From a virus: a stretch of 33,816 nt of DNA. The translations under genes and the position numbers were made by a program. How positions within the stretch are numbered: the stretch's first letter is position 1; the number at the start of each line of letters is the position of its first letter. Below the pieces are notes generated by a model. The model made no database searches and was not told the DNA's origin. It worked only from the letters and a program-made list of their open reading frames with translations. The stretch spans positions 1 to 33,816 of IMG/VR virus record IMGVR_UViG_3300027365_000040; one strand, 5' to 3'. Shown piece by piece: positions 7,085 through 15,502 of this stretch.

Positions 7085-8332
7085 ATGAGTGAAATATTTG
7101 GCAAAACTTCTCGCCGTGAAAGCGATAACGAGAATCCTTTTGTCGCAACTCAGACCCGTGAAAAGAAAGAAGAAGAAACTGAAACCAATGAGGAGAATCT
7201 TGAGCAGACCCAAGAGCAAGATGAAGGACAATCTGTTCAGAGTGAACCCGAAGTTGATGAAGAAGTTTCTAACGGACAATCTGATGAGGAAGCTCAATCT
7301 AATGGAAAACTGGCAGGTAAATTTAATGACAGACAATCTTTATTAGAAGGTGTTAAGAATTTAGGTTCTAAGATAGGTAGAAAAGTTGACCCTGTCAAAG
7401 TCGGAAATGCAACCAACTCTGATTTAGAGGAAATATATAAAGACCTTGAAAGTCAGTTAGGTCAAACTTCCGATATTGATAAGACAAGGCAGGAGAATCA
7501 ACAGCTTAAACAGCAGTTAAACCAGTATGAACAACAACTCAACCAGACACGACAACAGATGTCACAAATGCAGAGGTATTTGCAGAATTTGCAGATGAAT
7601 CAACAGCAAAGACAGCAACAACCACAGAATCAACAGTTTAACCAACAACAAAATAATCAGAATGTTAATCAACAAAATAACCAACAACTTCAGCGTGACC
7701 CACAGACTGGTCGGTTCCAGAGAAACCAAAACAACCAGAATCAGGATAATCAGCAGTCTAATGATGTTGACCCAGATAAATGGTTGAGAGATTTCTATAA
7801 AAACCCCGTTGAAGCGATTAAAAAAATAAATAATATGTCGGATAGACAGCAGCAACAGGTTAAAAATAATATGAACCAACAGGAAATTCAACAGTTTCAA
7901 AATCAGCAAAGACAAGTACAACAGCAACAACAAATGCAGGAAGCTCAAAGATACAGACAGCAGTTAAACCAAGAAAGTCAGCAGTTTTTTGCACAGAAAA
8001 GACAGGAATTAGAAAATAAATATGAAGATTTTAAAGACCCAGAAGTAAAAAAAGACGTAGTAAAGTATATGCAAAATCACAAAGCATACCTTAACCCCAG
8101 AATATTTCCAAATGGTCTGGAAAAGGCTTATTTGGAGGTGAAGAAAATGAGGGATAATAAACAACAGGCTGCTAACCAACAGGAAACTAACGACCAGATG
8201 GTTAAACAGAAACAGGCAGCACAACTTCCTCGTTCACAAGGCTCCAATGTAAGAAGCCCAGCTAATGAAAATTATGCTGAACAGACAAAAGATAGAATAT
8301 TTGGGGGTGGAGGTTCAATCTTTGGTAGATAA
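7085..8332 (+). CDS. Scaffolding / capsid assembly protein, Q/N-rich
   Basis: This is a 415-residue protein directly before the major capsid gene, the usual scaffold position. The N-terminal third is acidic and disordered. AGKFNDRQSLLEGVKNLGSK (about residues 77-96) matches the segment found near the start of phage scaffold proteins of T7-like and related phages. A long Gln/Asn-rich coiled coil (about 135-310) follows, then a helical region (FKDPEVKKDVVKYM, AYLEVKKMR) and a C-terminal tail with GGGGSIFGR. Extreme Gln content is unusual even for scaffolds. It is expected to leave the head during maturation or remain as a minor part. Confidence 0.8.
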   Translation: MSEIFGKTSRRESDNENPFVATQTREKKEEETETNEENLEQTQEQDEGQSVQSEPEVDEEVSNGQSDEEAQSNGKLAGKFNDRQSLLEGVKNLGSKIGRKVDPVKVGNATNSDLEEIYKDLESQLGQTSDIDKTRQENQQLKQQLNQYEQQLNQTRQQMSQMQRYLQNLQMNQQQRQQQPQNQQFNQQQNNQNVNQQNNQQLQRDPQTGRFQRNQNNQNQDNQQSNDVDPDKWLRDFYKNPVEAIKKINNMSDRQQQQVKNNMNQQEIQQFQNQQRQVQQQQQMQEAQRYRQQLNQESQQFFAQKRQELENKYEDFKDPEVKKDVVKYMQNHKAYLNPRIFPNGLEKAYLEVKKMRDNKQQAANQQETNDQMVKQKQAAQLPRSQGSNVRSPANENYAEQTKDRIFGGGGSIFGR

Positions 8333-8352
8333 ATATAAGGAGATGAACAACT

Positions 8353-9516
8353 ATGCCTAAGAATATATGGACAGGAACTGACGGAGCCCCGGTCGATTCC
8401 TTTAGAATTGATACTGATAGACGGGATTTGAATGTAGCCGATAGGATATTAGAGCTACAACCTTCAGAAACCCCGTTTTTGGTAATAGGAGATAAGACGT
8501 CTTCTGGTACAGCTAAATCACTTGAGGAAACCTGGTATGATGACGACCTAGCACCTTGGTGGACTGAAGCAGGCAGTGATGGTTTAGCAGGAGATACAAC
8601 TATTACTGTTAATGACGGTAGTATTGTTAAACCTAAAGACTTAATTAAGAATACAACTACTGGTGAGGTAATGTTTGTTACTGATGTATCTGGTAACGTC
8701 TTAACCGTAGAAAGAGCTTACGGTGATGAAACCGATTCTGGTGGTACAGCAGCAGCAGCTATCACAACTGGAGATAACTTTATGAGAATGGGTAATGCTA
8801 TGGAAGAAAATTCCCTTGCTCCAGAAGCAAGAGCAACCCAGCCTAATAAGTTCTACAATTACGTTCAGGTCTTTCGTACGCCATTTTCTGGTTCTTTAGA
8901 AGATATCAACGAACCTAAAGAAACCACTGAAGATGAGAGAACAAGATTAAGACGCAGAAAGGCTATTGAACATAAACTAGACTTAGAAAGAGCTTATGTG
9001 TTTGGTGAAAGAAACGAACACATTAGTGATAAGCGTAGAACTTTAGGAGGTTTATTCCAATTCCTCACTAACCAGTATGATACTATTGGTGGAAATTTAA
9101 CTGAAAGCCTATTCGAAGAAACATTAGAAGATGCTTTCAAATATGGTTCCAAAGAGAAGATTCTAATTACTTCTCCTCGTGTTGGTTCTGTTATCAATAA
9201 GTTTGCTAAAGATAACGTTCAAACAAGAAGTGGAGAAACTTATTATGGTCTTCGTATCGCAGAGTATATCTCTTTCCACGGCACTCTATATGTAGCAACT
9301 TCTCATATGTTTGAGAGAGATTACCAGGGTATGGGAGCAATCCTTGATATGGAAAATATCGATATTATGCCTTATGGTGGATACTCTACAACTCTAAGAG
9401 AGAACTTGCAGGAAACAGATAGATTAGGTTGGAAAGATGAATACCTAACAATGGCAACTCTAAGAGTTAGACTAAACAAAACTCATAGAGTTATGGACGG
9501 AATTACATTCGCATAA
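8353..9516 (+). CDS. Major capsid protein, SU10 type
   Basis: This is a 387-residue HK97-fold shell protein. Family signatures of SU10-like capsid proteins are visible. They are RDLNVADRILELQPSETPFL near the N-terminus, a beta-rich insertion (about 75-135: GDTTITVNDGSIVKPKDLI), and NYVQVFRTPFSGSLEDI. Further on come the segment RRRKAIEHKLDLERAYVFGE, ITSPRVGSVINKFA, and a C-terminus (YLTMATLRVRLNKTHRVMDG) that forms the axial domain. The gene follows the scaffold by 20 nt and has a hairpin after it, as usual for a highly expressed capsid gene. Confidence 0.93.
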   Translation: MPKNIWTGTDGAPVDSFRIDTDRRDLNVADRILELQPSETPFLVIGDKTSSGTAKSLEETWYDDDLAPWWTEAGSDGLAGDTTITVNDGSIVKPKDLIKNTTTGEVMFVTDVSGNVLTVERAYGDETDSGGTAAAAITTGDNFMRMGNAMEENSLAPEARATQPNKFYNYVQVFRTPFSGSLEDINEPKETTEDERTRLRRRKAIEHKLDLERAYVFGERNEHISDKRRTLGGLFQFLTNQYDTIGGNLTESLFEETLEDAFKYGSKEKILITSPRVGSVINKFAKDNVQTRSGETYYGLRIAEYISFHGTLYVATSHMFERDYQGMGAILDMENIDIMPYGGYSTTLRENLQETDRLGWKDEYLTMATLRVRLNKTHRVMDGITFA

Positions 9517-9537
9517 AAACTAATAAAAGTTAAATAA

Positions 9538-9566
9538 AGGGGAGGGCTTATGTCTTCCCCTATTTT
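9538..9566 (+). terminator. Hairpin after the major capsid gene
   Basis: A 10-bp stem (AGGGGAGGGC at 9538-9547 with GTCTTCCCCT at 9552-9561, two G-T pairs) closes a TTAT loop and is followed by a short U-rich stretch (ATTTT). The T tract is weak. The hairpin probably acts as a partial terminator or an mRNA stabiliser. Either would give the capsid mRNA a higher level than downstream genes. Confidence 0.55.
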
Positions 9567-9585
9567 AATATAAGGAGAGGGTTTT

Positions 9586-10029
9586 ATGCCTTATTTATCG
9601 ACAACAGATTTATTTAATAAAATTTTTAACAGTGATAATAATTCAGTCAATGTGTCGCAAAATGGAAGTAATGAGCTAATAGAAAATACTTCCGTAACTT
9701 TTGCAGATGGAGCAACAGTTGACACAGAAAAAGATGTAGATATAGCATTACCTGCTGATTTAGATAGCGATAACTTATATCAATTATTAATACACAATCC
9801 ATCTATTATAACTAATCTTGAAAATCGTGTCAAAATAAAATGGACTGACGCTGATAGTAATATTAGATATTCACAATTGACTTATATCAAAGTTGGCACA
9901 GGAGAAGGAAAAGCGGCATTAGTGCAGGGGAGTATGCTTGGTGAAGGTTTTAGAGTAACCATTTCAAATGATACAGCATTAGGAACAGGCGAAGGTTTTA
10001 CAGCATATCTACAGGTGAGAGAGGTGTAG
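9586..10029 (+). CDS. Putative head-associated structural protein
   Basis: This is a 147-residue protein, beta-rich and low in Cys and Trp, starting after AAGGAGAGGG. Examples of likely strands are NTSVTFADGATVDTEKDVDI, NRVKIKWTDADS and FRVTISNDTALGTGEGFTAYLQV. Its position directly after the major capsid gene and its size suit a capsid decoration or head fibre base protein. I do not recognise a family. Confidence 0.5.
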   Translation: MPYLSTTDLFNKIFNSDNNSVNVSQNGSNELIENTSVTFADGATVDTEKDVDIALPADLDSDNLYQLLIHNPSIITNLENRVKIKWTDADSNIRYSQLTYIKVGTGEGKAALVQGSMLGEGFRVTISNDTALGTGEGFTAYLQVREV

Positions 10030-10033
10030 TAAT

Positions 10034-10705
10034 ATGAATTTAATTACACCAAATAAACAACCTTTTATACAGCCTGAAATATACAATAAGACTAATTATG
10101 CTTTGAGTTTTGATGGTGTTGATGATTATGTGGATATACCTGCTAGTGCTGATTTTGAATTAAATAATATTACTATAGAAGGAAAAGTTAATTTAAATAC
10201 TTATAATAGCAGAATTGATATTCTTTTTCGTGTAGAAGGACAAAATGGTTGGATTTATGAATTAGTTAATTATGGCGGCGGCATAAATTTTTTTATAAAT
10301 GATGGAACAAATAGTTATCAATGTATTGGCTCTAAACCAGCTTTGGATAAAACTGTTCATTGGGCAGGTACTTATGATGGTAATGAATTAAAGGTTTATT
10401 TAGATGGTAATTTAGAAGCAACACTATCCTATACTGGGGGAGTTAATATAAGTGTTGCTAATGTCTTTATAGCAAAAACCGCAAACTTTTATACAGATGC
10501 AATAATTGATGAAGTAAGAGTGTGGAATACAGCAAGAACTCAACAAGAAATCCAAGAAAACATGAATAAAGAATTAACAGGCTCTGAAACAGGTTTAGTA
10601 GCATATTACAAAATAAACGAAGGTAGCGGCTCAACATTAACAGATAGTGCAGGAAACAATGATGGAGAAATTATCGGTGCAACTTGGCAGGAGGTGGATT
10701 ATTAA
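10034..10705 (+). CDS. LamG / concanavalin-A-like lectin domain protein
   Basis: This is a 223-residue protein. Almost all of it is one jelly-roll LamG-type domain. It starts with YALSFDGVDDYVDI (about 22-35), includes WAGTYDGNELKVYLDG, and ends with IIDEVRVWNTARTQQEIQ and GLVAYYKINEGSGSTLTDSA. Such domains bind sugars or proteins, so this is probably a decoration on the head that helps the virion stick to the cell surface. The C-terminal part is very similar to that of the protein at 12749-13957, so they are paralogues. It shares a 1-nt overlap with the next gene. Confidence 0.8.
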   Translation: MNLITPNKQPFIQPEIYNKTNYALSFDGVDDYVDIPASADFELNNITIEGKVNLNTYNSRIDILFRVEGQNGWIYELVNYGGGINFFINDGTNSYQCIGSKPALDKTVHWAGTYDGNELKVYLDGNLEATLSYTGGVNISVANVFIAKTANFYTDAIIDEVRVWNTARTQQEIQENMNKELTGSETGLVAYYKINEGSGSTLTDSAGNNDGEIIGATWQEVDY

Positions 10706-10935
10706 TGCCTTTTCATAAGTTTAATATTACAGCAGAAAGCAAATCAGAAATGAGAAGTTATACAACAAGTAGAGATAAAGAAGAAATACTTGCAGAAATA
10801 GAAGAAGAATTAGCAAATGATAATTACTATGAAATCAAATATCATCTTTGCAATCACGATATACCGAAAAAATGTGGTGATGAAAAAGTGGTTGCGAGCA
10901 AGGGTGAGATACCAGAAGATGATACAATAGCTTGA
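10705..10935 (+). CDS. Hypothetical small protein
   Basis: This is a 76-residue protein. ATG at 10705 overlaps the stop of the LamG gene (TAATG), with GGAGG 10 nt upstream. The middle is a helix (DKEEILAEIEEELANDNYYE). The next part, KYHLCNHDIPKKCGDEKV, has two cysteines and two histidines and could bind metal. The C-terminus is acidic. No known family. Confidence 0.55.
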   Translation: MPFHKFNITAESKSEMRSYTTSRDKEEILAEIEEELANDNYYEIKYHLCNHDIPKKCGDEKVVASKGEIPEDDTIA

Positions 10936-10963
10936 TAATGCGACAGTTTGAGAGTGTGATTTT

Positions 10964-11230
10964 ATGAAAATAATTAGTTTTACTTTGATAATACTATTAG
11001 TTTTTACATTTTCAGCAGGCGCGTTAGAAAAAGATAAAATACTGCACTTTTCAGCAGGTACATTAATCTATTATTACACAGATAATTATACAGATGTTAA
11101 TCCTATGCTTGCAGTTAGTTTAGCAGGCGTAGGAAAGGAATTATATGACAGCCAAACTAATGGCACAATAGAAATAGCAGATGTATTTGCAACTGTGTTA
11201 GGCGGTTTTGTAATAAGTTTTGAGTGGTAA
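10964..11230 (+). CDS. YfiM-like exported or membrane protein
   Basis: This is an 88-residue protein with a clear N-terminal signal peptide (KIISFTLIILLVFTFSAGA) and no lipobox cysteine. The mature part has the pattern DKILHFSAGTLIYY, then a small-residue helix (LAVSLAGVGKELYDS) and DVFATVLGGFVISF. This DKxxHFxxG...GKExxD...D.xATxxGG layout is that of the YfiM/DUF2279 family of envelope proteins, whose function is not established. It lies inside the structural operon, so it could be a virion-associated or host-envelope-modifying protein expressed late. Confidence 0.55.
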   Translation: MKIISFTLIILLVFTFSAGALEKDKILHFSAGTLIYYYTDNYTDVNPMLAVSLAGVGKELYDSQTNGTIEIADVFATVLGGFVISFEW

Positions 11231-11248
11231 TATAAATAGGAGGTAATT

Positions 11249-11656
11249 ATGAACGAAGATAAATTATGTAAGGCTAAAACAAGTGACGGCAGTAGTTGCA
11301 ACAACAAAGCTAAATATCCAAAAGATAACCCTGTTGCCTGTCATTTAAAAAGTCACCAAAGACAGTTAGAAGTTGTAGTCGATAATGAGGAGGAAGAAAC
11401 TATGCCAGAAGAAGAAAAAACAGAAACCAAAGAAGTTGTAGATGAACCACAACTGCATATATTTGCTTCTACATCTTTACATCACGTAGTATTTGTAGAT
11501 ACTGATAAAGAAACTGAAGATGGAGAAAGAGATTATTTCAGAGCAGAATTTGATGGTGGAAGATACGAAACATATGACGACAAAAAGGCTGAACTCTTAG
11601 AGAAAAAAATTAAGCAAATCAAGGCACTAGCTCGCAAGATAACTAAGGTGCAGTAA
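11249..11656 (+). CDS. Hypothetical protein with N-terminal zinc-binding motif
   Basis: This is a 135-residue protein preceded by AGGAGG. The N-terminus has a compact metal-binding pattern (CKAKTSDGSSCNNKA, then ACHLKSH), as in short CxxK-type zinc motifs common in phage proteins. An acidic linker (about 45-70) follows. The C-terminal half contains a conserved-looking beta region (HHVVFVDTDKE, YFRAEFDGGRYETYDDKKAE) and a basic helix. It precedes the head-tail adaptor gene. I infer a minor neck or head protein at low certainty. Confidence 0.5.
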   Translation: MNEDKLCKAKTSDGSSCNNKAKYPKDNPVACHLKSHQRQLEVVVDNEEEETMPEEEKTETKEVVDEPQLHIFASTSLHHVVFVDTDKETEDGERDYFRAEFDGGRYETYDDKKAELLEKKIKQIKALARKITKVQ

Positions 11657-11667
11657 GGAGGTAAGTT

Positions 11668-12237
11668 ATGACCCTCCAGGAATATATAGACCAGGTCAGA
11701 AGGGTTTTAGACGAATATGGTACCGATATAAGTTTCTGGACTGATGAAGAATTAACTCACTGGTTGAACGAAGGTTTAAAAGAAGTATCGAAGATAACCA
11801 AATTCTCAACTGAAAGAGTTTATATTGAGCCAACTGACGAGAATGAGTATCCTCTACCAAATGATTTTATAGATTATTATAGAGTTAAGATAGACGGTGA
11901 TTTTGTTGATTCCATTTCGATAGATGAAGACGGTGAAGAAGAAGGGTTTTACATCTGGGGAGAGAATTTATTCCTCTCTAATGTAGACACAGACGGCAAA
12001 ATAACACTATTTTACTATAATGTAGTACAACCTATGGAAAATACTTTAGATGAAGCTGATATACCACAGCAGTATGAGGAGATAATTATACCTTTCTGCT
12101 TATATAGAGCCTTTATGAAAGACCAGAAATCAGATATGGCACAGCTTAATCAGACGGAATTTTATGAAAGAGTTAAAGTTATGAAACGGAAGTTTAACAG
12201 AGAACCTAATTATACTTCCTGGAAGGTGATTAGATAA
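11668..12237 (+). CDS. Head-to-tail adaptor protein
   Basis: This is a 189-residue protein. The N-terminal helices (LQEYIDQVRRVLDEYG, FWTDEELTHWLNEGLKEVSK) and the following beta segment (YPLPNDFIDYYRVKIDGDFV) match the adaptor (gp4/gp11-like) proteins that sit under the portal of short-tailed phages. The C-terminus has IPQQYEEIIIPFCLYRAFM and a basic end. Its position between head genes and the nozzle gene fits. The stop overlaps the next start (TAATG). Confidence 0.75.
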   Translation: MTLQEYIDQVRRVLDEYGTDISFWTDEELTHWLNEGLKEVSKITKFSTERVYIEPTDENEYPLPNDFIDYYRVKIDGDFVDSISIDEDGEEEGFYIWGENLFLSNVDTDGKITLFYYNVVQPMENTLDEADIPQQYEEIIIPFCLYRAFMKDQKSDMAQLNQTEFYERVKVMKRKFNREPNYTSWKVIR

Positions 12238-12410
12238 TGCCAGAATTTAAATCAAAATTAAAGATAAAAGTTAAAGGTAAACTCAAAGAGAAAGACCCAG
12301 AAACTGGAGAAGTGTTAAGAGAATTTGAGATACCGGAAAATGTAGTTGATGACCCCGAGTTAATGGAAGAATTTATGGAAAGCAGAGGTGCTAAGAATGG
12401 GTCTAATTAA
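12237..12410 (+). CDS. Hypothetical small charged protein
   Basis: This is a 57-residue protein. Its ATG shares one base with the adaptor stop and its 3' end overlaps the next gene by 14 nt. A basic strand (FKSKLKIKVKGKLKEK) is followed by an acidic helix (DDPELMEEFMESRG). No family is recognised. Tight overlap at both ends supports translation. Confidence 0.5.
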   Translation: MPEFKSKLKIKVKGKLKEKDPETGEVLREFEIPENVVDDPELMEEFMESRGAKNGSN

Positions 12411-12741
12411 TGACTTTGCAGAATGGGTAGTAGCCCAAATGAGTGGATATAATTATATAGGTGTTGGAGATAGTAATACTGCTGAAAGCACCTCTGATAC
12501 AGGTTTATTAGGCGTTAACACACACTACGAGCAGGCAGAAGTTGGTTATCCAAACATTGTAGGTAATCAGATAACTAATAAGATTATAGTCGCCCCTTTA
12601 GACGCTCAATTTGCCTGGAACGAGTTTGTTATCTGTGATGGAACTCCCGGTAATGTAGCAAATAGAGTTGTTATTCCTGTTGGTACTAAAGGTAATGTAG
12701 AGTGGGAGTTTGAACTAACTCTGACTATTACAGTAGGATAG
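12397..12741 (+). CDS. Putative tail or neck structural protein
   Basis: This is a 114-residue protein. ATG at 12397 has AGAGGTG 6 nt upstream, while a GTG at 12388 is in frame but less likely. The N-terminal helix (INDFAEWVVAQMSG) is followed by an all-beta body: YIGVGDSNTAEST, FAWNEFVICDGTPGNVANRV, EWEFELTLTITVG. This composition resembles small structural proteins encoded beside tail fibres in Firmicute phages. No named family. Confidence 0.5.
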   Translation: MGLINDFAEWVVAQMSGYNYIGVGDSNTAESTSDTGLLGVNTHYEQAEVGYPNIVGNQITNKIIVAPLDAQFAWNEFVICDGTPGNVANRVVIPVGTKGNVEWEFELTLTITVG

Positions 12742-12748
12742 TGATAAT

Positions 12749-13957
12749 ATGAGCGTTTCGATAAGAGATACAGACACAACCACAGCAGACTTTGCAGAAG
12801 GCACTCTGACTGATGTAGTGGCAGTTAATGATGGGTTGGAGTTGGTTAATAATCCTGCTTTAAGTTTTGATGGGGTTGATGATTATGTAGAAGTAGCTGA
12901 TGCTAATTCATTAGATATAGTTGATCAACTTACTCTAGAAGCATGGTTTTATGTACCTAATGGCGATTTACCGAAAACATATAATACTACATTTCGCTCA
13001 ATTGTTTCAAAAGGGGATACAGTTGCACCTTACAGTATCAACTGGTATGCAGGGTCTAGTGGAACTCCTGATAATCGTTTGCAAAGCGAAATTACAACAG
13101 TAGACCAAGGAAGAGTATCAATAACTGCTTATAGTAAACTTAATTATGGTGCTTGGAATCACAATGCTATTGTTTATGATGGCAATAGTTTAAAAAGTTA
13201 TATCAATGGAGAATTGACAGGTTCAACTGTAGCTAGTGGCGGTATTGTGACTAATACTAAACCATTGTATATTGGCTTTGCAGGCTCTGATAGATATTAT
13301 TGGGGAAATATAGATGATGTAAGAATTTGGAATACAGTGAGAACCCAAACTGAAATACAGGACAACATGAACACAGAACTAACAGGTTCTGAAACAGGAC
13401 TTGTCGCTTATTACAAAATGAATGAAGGTAGTGGCACAACTCTAACCGATAGTGCAGGAACTAATGGTGGAACAATAAATGGCGCGACTTGGACTGTTGA
13501 TAATACTAGATACTTAACAACAGGCACACGCCAATCACCACAACTAGACTTATCTCCAGTAGGTACAGTAAAAAGTGGCAGTATAAATTGGCAGGAAACA
13601 CTTAACTCACAGACTATTACAATAGAAACTAGTGTTGATGGTGGCTCAACTTGGGATACCTGTACTAATGGTGGCTCAATACCCAATATAAGTGGTGCTA
13701 GTACATTAGATGTAAGACAAACATTATCTACTACTGATACAACTGTTACGCCTAGATTAGAGAGTTTAGAAGTAGATATAGACACAGCGGTAGTCAATGA
13801 GGATACAGGAGTATTGCAAGAAACAGAAACTCATACTTTTTATCCATTTAAATTTAACGATACAGGCACATTAATCTCTGATATGGAATATAATCAAGAA
13901 GGTTGGATAACAATTCCTAAAAACACAGCAGATTGGAAAAAGGTTGGAGGTGAATAA
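12749..13957 (+). CDS. LamG domain virion protein with C-terminal beta-sandwich
   Basis: This is a 402-residue protein. A LamG jelly-roll lies at about residues 37-250 (LSFDGVDDYVEV, GDTVAPYSINWYAG, NIDDVRIWNTVRTQTEIQ, GLVAYYKMNEGSGTTLTDSA). It is followed by a second beta-sandwich common in phage tail proteins (about 255-350), with TGTRQSPQLDLS, ETSVDGGSTWDTC and TPRLESLEVDID. The C-terminal 50 residues include FYPFKFNDTGTLISDMEY. It lies just before the nozzle gene and is probably part of the receptor-binding tail. The LamG part is a paralogue of the protein at 10034-10705. Confidence 0.75.
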   Translation: MSVSIRDTDTTTADFAEGTLTDVVAVNDGLELVNNPALSFDGVDDYVEVADANSLDIVDQLTLEAWFYVPNGDLPKTYNTTFRSIVSKGDTVAPYSINWYAGSSGTPDNRLQSEITTVDQGRVSITAYSKLNYGAWNHNAIVYDGNSLKSYINGELTGSTVASGGIVTNTKPLYIGFAGSDRYYWGNIDDVRIWNTVRTQTEIQDNMNTELTGSETGLVAYYKMNEGSGTTLTDSAGTNGGTINGATWTVDNTRYLTTGTRQSPQLDLSPVGTVKSGSINWQETLNSQTITIETSVDGGSTWDTCTNGGSIPNISGASTLDVRQTLSTTDTTVTPRLESLEVDIDTAVVNEDTGVLQETETHTFYPFKFNDTGTLISDMEYNQEGWITIPKNTADWKKVGGE

Positions 13958-13959
13958 CC

Positions 13960-15492
13960 TTGTCAAATAATCAAATATTCAAAGTTTATGATTTTTCTGG
14001 TGGATTAAATGAGAAAGGTCAGAATGTCCACCTTAAAGAAAACGAAACTCCATACTGCAAGAATGTAGTCTTTGATGAATTAGGGGCGTTAGCAAAAAGA
14101 AAAGGTTACTCCAGCCTTTTAGATACTGCAATTGGCATAGACCAACCTATAGATGGTTTATACATCTTCCATAAGAATGACGGTACAAGATATATGATAG
14201 CTGTTGCAGGTGGAGGAGCGTACAGAATAGACGAGGAAAACAGAACTGCAAGTCTATTACAGTATGGTGATGGAACAAGTGTTAATGACCTATCTGATAC
14301 AGATTATGTAGGGTTTACAACGTGGGGTAATACCTGTTATATAGCAAATGGTGTTGACCCTATAATGGAATTTGACGGTACCAGTGTTGTTAAATGGGAT
14401 AGTGCGATACCAAAAGGTAAATACATCACCTCTCACAAGAATATGATATTTTGGGCAGGAGATTCTACTTCACCTTCAGAGTTGTACTTTTCAGAAATAT
14501 CACCACCTGCTGGAAGTCCTGGAAGTTATAAAAGTATTAAATTCCAAACAGATGATGGAGATAAAATAATGAACATCATCAAGCAGCAGGATAATTTGGT
14601 AGTGTTTAAAACAGATAGCATACACGTTTTATACGGCTCTAGCGAGTATAATTTCAGCAAGAGAGAGGTTCAACCTACTATAGGTACGATAGCACCTAAA
14701 ACAGTTACAAACCTCCAGAACAGCATATTCTTCCTCTACAGAGATGGAGTATATATCTTTGACGGCAGTAATACTAAACTTATTTCAAATAAAATAGAAC
14801 CTACGATAATGAGTATATCAGAGCCTAATCAATGTGCAGGAGCAGTTAATAACCAGAAATATTTTTTAGCATATAGTGATGGAATAGTAGGTAGCACCAA
14901 CGATAAAGTAATGGTATTTTCAACTATTCACGGTAGTTGGACAAGGTTTGATAATTACCCTGTTAATATGTGGAATAACTTTGATGGTAGTCAAGATGGT
15001 GCTGTAAACTTAGAGGAATTGTATTTCGGCAGTGCTGAAGAAGGACAAATTTATAAAGTTGGTACAGGTTATGATGATGACGGTGAAGATATATCAGTTG
15101 AGTGGAGAAGTAAATTCTACGATATGGACGCAATAGAGATAGTTAAAACTTTTAGGCACATAATGGTAGATAATTTAACAGTAGGTAGTTTTAAGTTTAC
15201 TTATGATGTTGATAAAGGCACTATTACTAGAAGTTTTGACATAGTTGGATTGATAGATGATGAAAAGTATTTATGGGATAGTCAAGATTGGGCTGATGAT
15301 GATGGCACAATAGAAGATAACGAATTAGTTTGGTCTCCAGATGAAAGTGCTAAAATATTTGGTTCACCTTTACCTTCTGGAACATACGGAAGAAATATAA
15401 GATTTATCATAACTGACAGCAGTCAAGAAAATTTAAAACTTTTTGGAATAACGCTTAATTACAGACCTAGAAGAAAAAGAATTGTGAGGTAG
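13960..15492 (+). CDS. Tail nozzle protein (P22 gp10 / tail tubular B-like)
   Basis: This is a 510-residue protein with a TTG start 8 nt after GGAGGTG. The opening (VYDFSGGLNEKGQNVHLKEN, NVVFDELGALAKRKGY) is the hallmark of nozzle proteins, in which a beta-propeller forms the distal tail tube of short-tailed phages. Repeated propeller-blade motifs include YIFHKNDGTRYMIAVAGGG, WGNTCYIANGVDPIMEFDG, IFFLYRDGVYIFDGS and IHGSWTRFDNYP. A beta-rich C-terminal domain ends in a basic tail (RPRRKRIVR). Confidence 0.8.
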   Translation: MSNNQIFKVYDFSGGLNEKGQNVHLKENETPYCKNVVFDELGALAKRKGYSSLLDTAIGIDQPIDGLYIFHKNDGTRYMIAVAGGGAYRIDEENRTASLLQYGDGTSVNDLSDTDYVGFTTWGNTCYIANGVDPIMEFDGTSVVKWDSAIPKGKYITSHKNMIFWAGDSTSPSELYFSEISPPAGSPGSYKSIKFQTDDGDKIMNIIKQQDNLVVFKTDSIHVLYGSSEYNFSKREVQPTIGTIAPKTVTNLQNSIFFLYRDGVYIFDGSNTKLISNKIEPTIMSISEPNQCAGAVNNQKYFLAYSDGIVGSTNDKVMVFSTIHGSWTRFDNYPVNMWNNFDGSQDGAVNLEELYFGSAEEGQIYKVGTGYDDDGEDISVEWRSKFYDMDAIEIVKTFRHIMVDNLTVGSFKFTYDVDKGTITRSFDIVGLIDDEKYLWDSQDWADDDGTIEDNELVWSPDESAKIFGSPLPSGTYGRNIRFIITDSSQENLKLFGITLNYRPRRKRIVR

Positions 15493-15502
15493 GTGCAGAT
15501 AA

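Noticed and set aside
13257-13797. Minus-strand open frames opposite the LamG gene, and similar long frames opposite the giant gene (for example 23076-23624)
   Set aside because: Serine/valine/leucine-rich mirror frames of strongly coding plus-strand genes, with no start signals.
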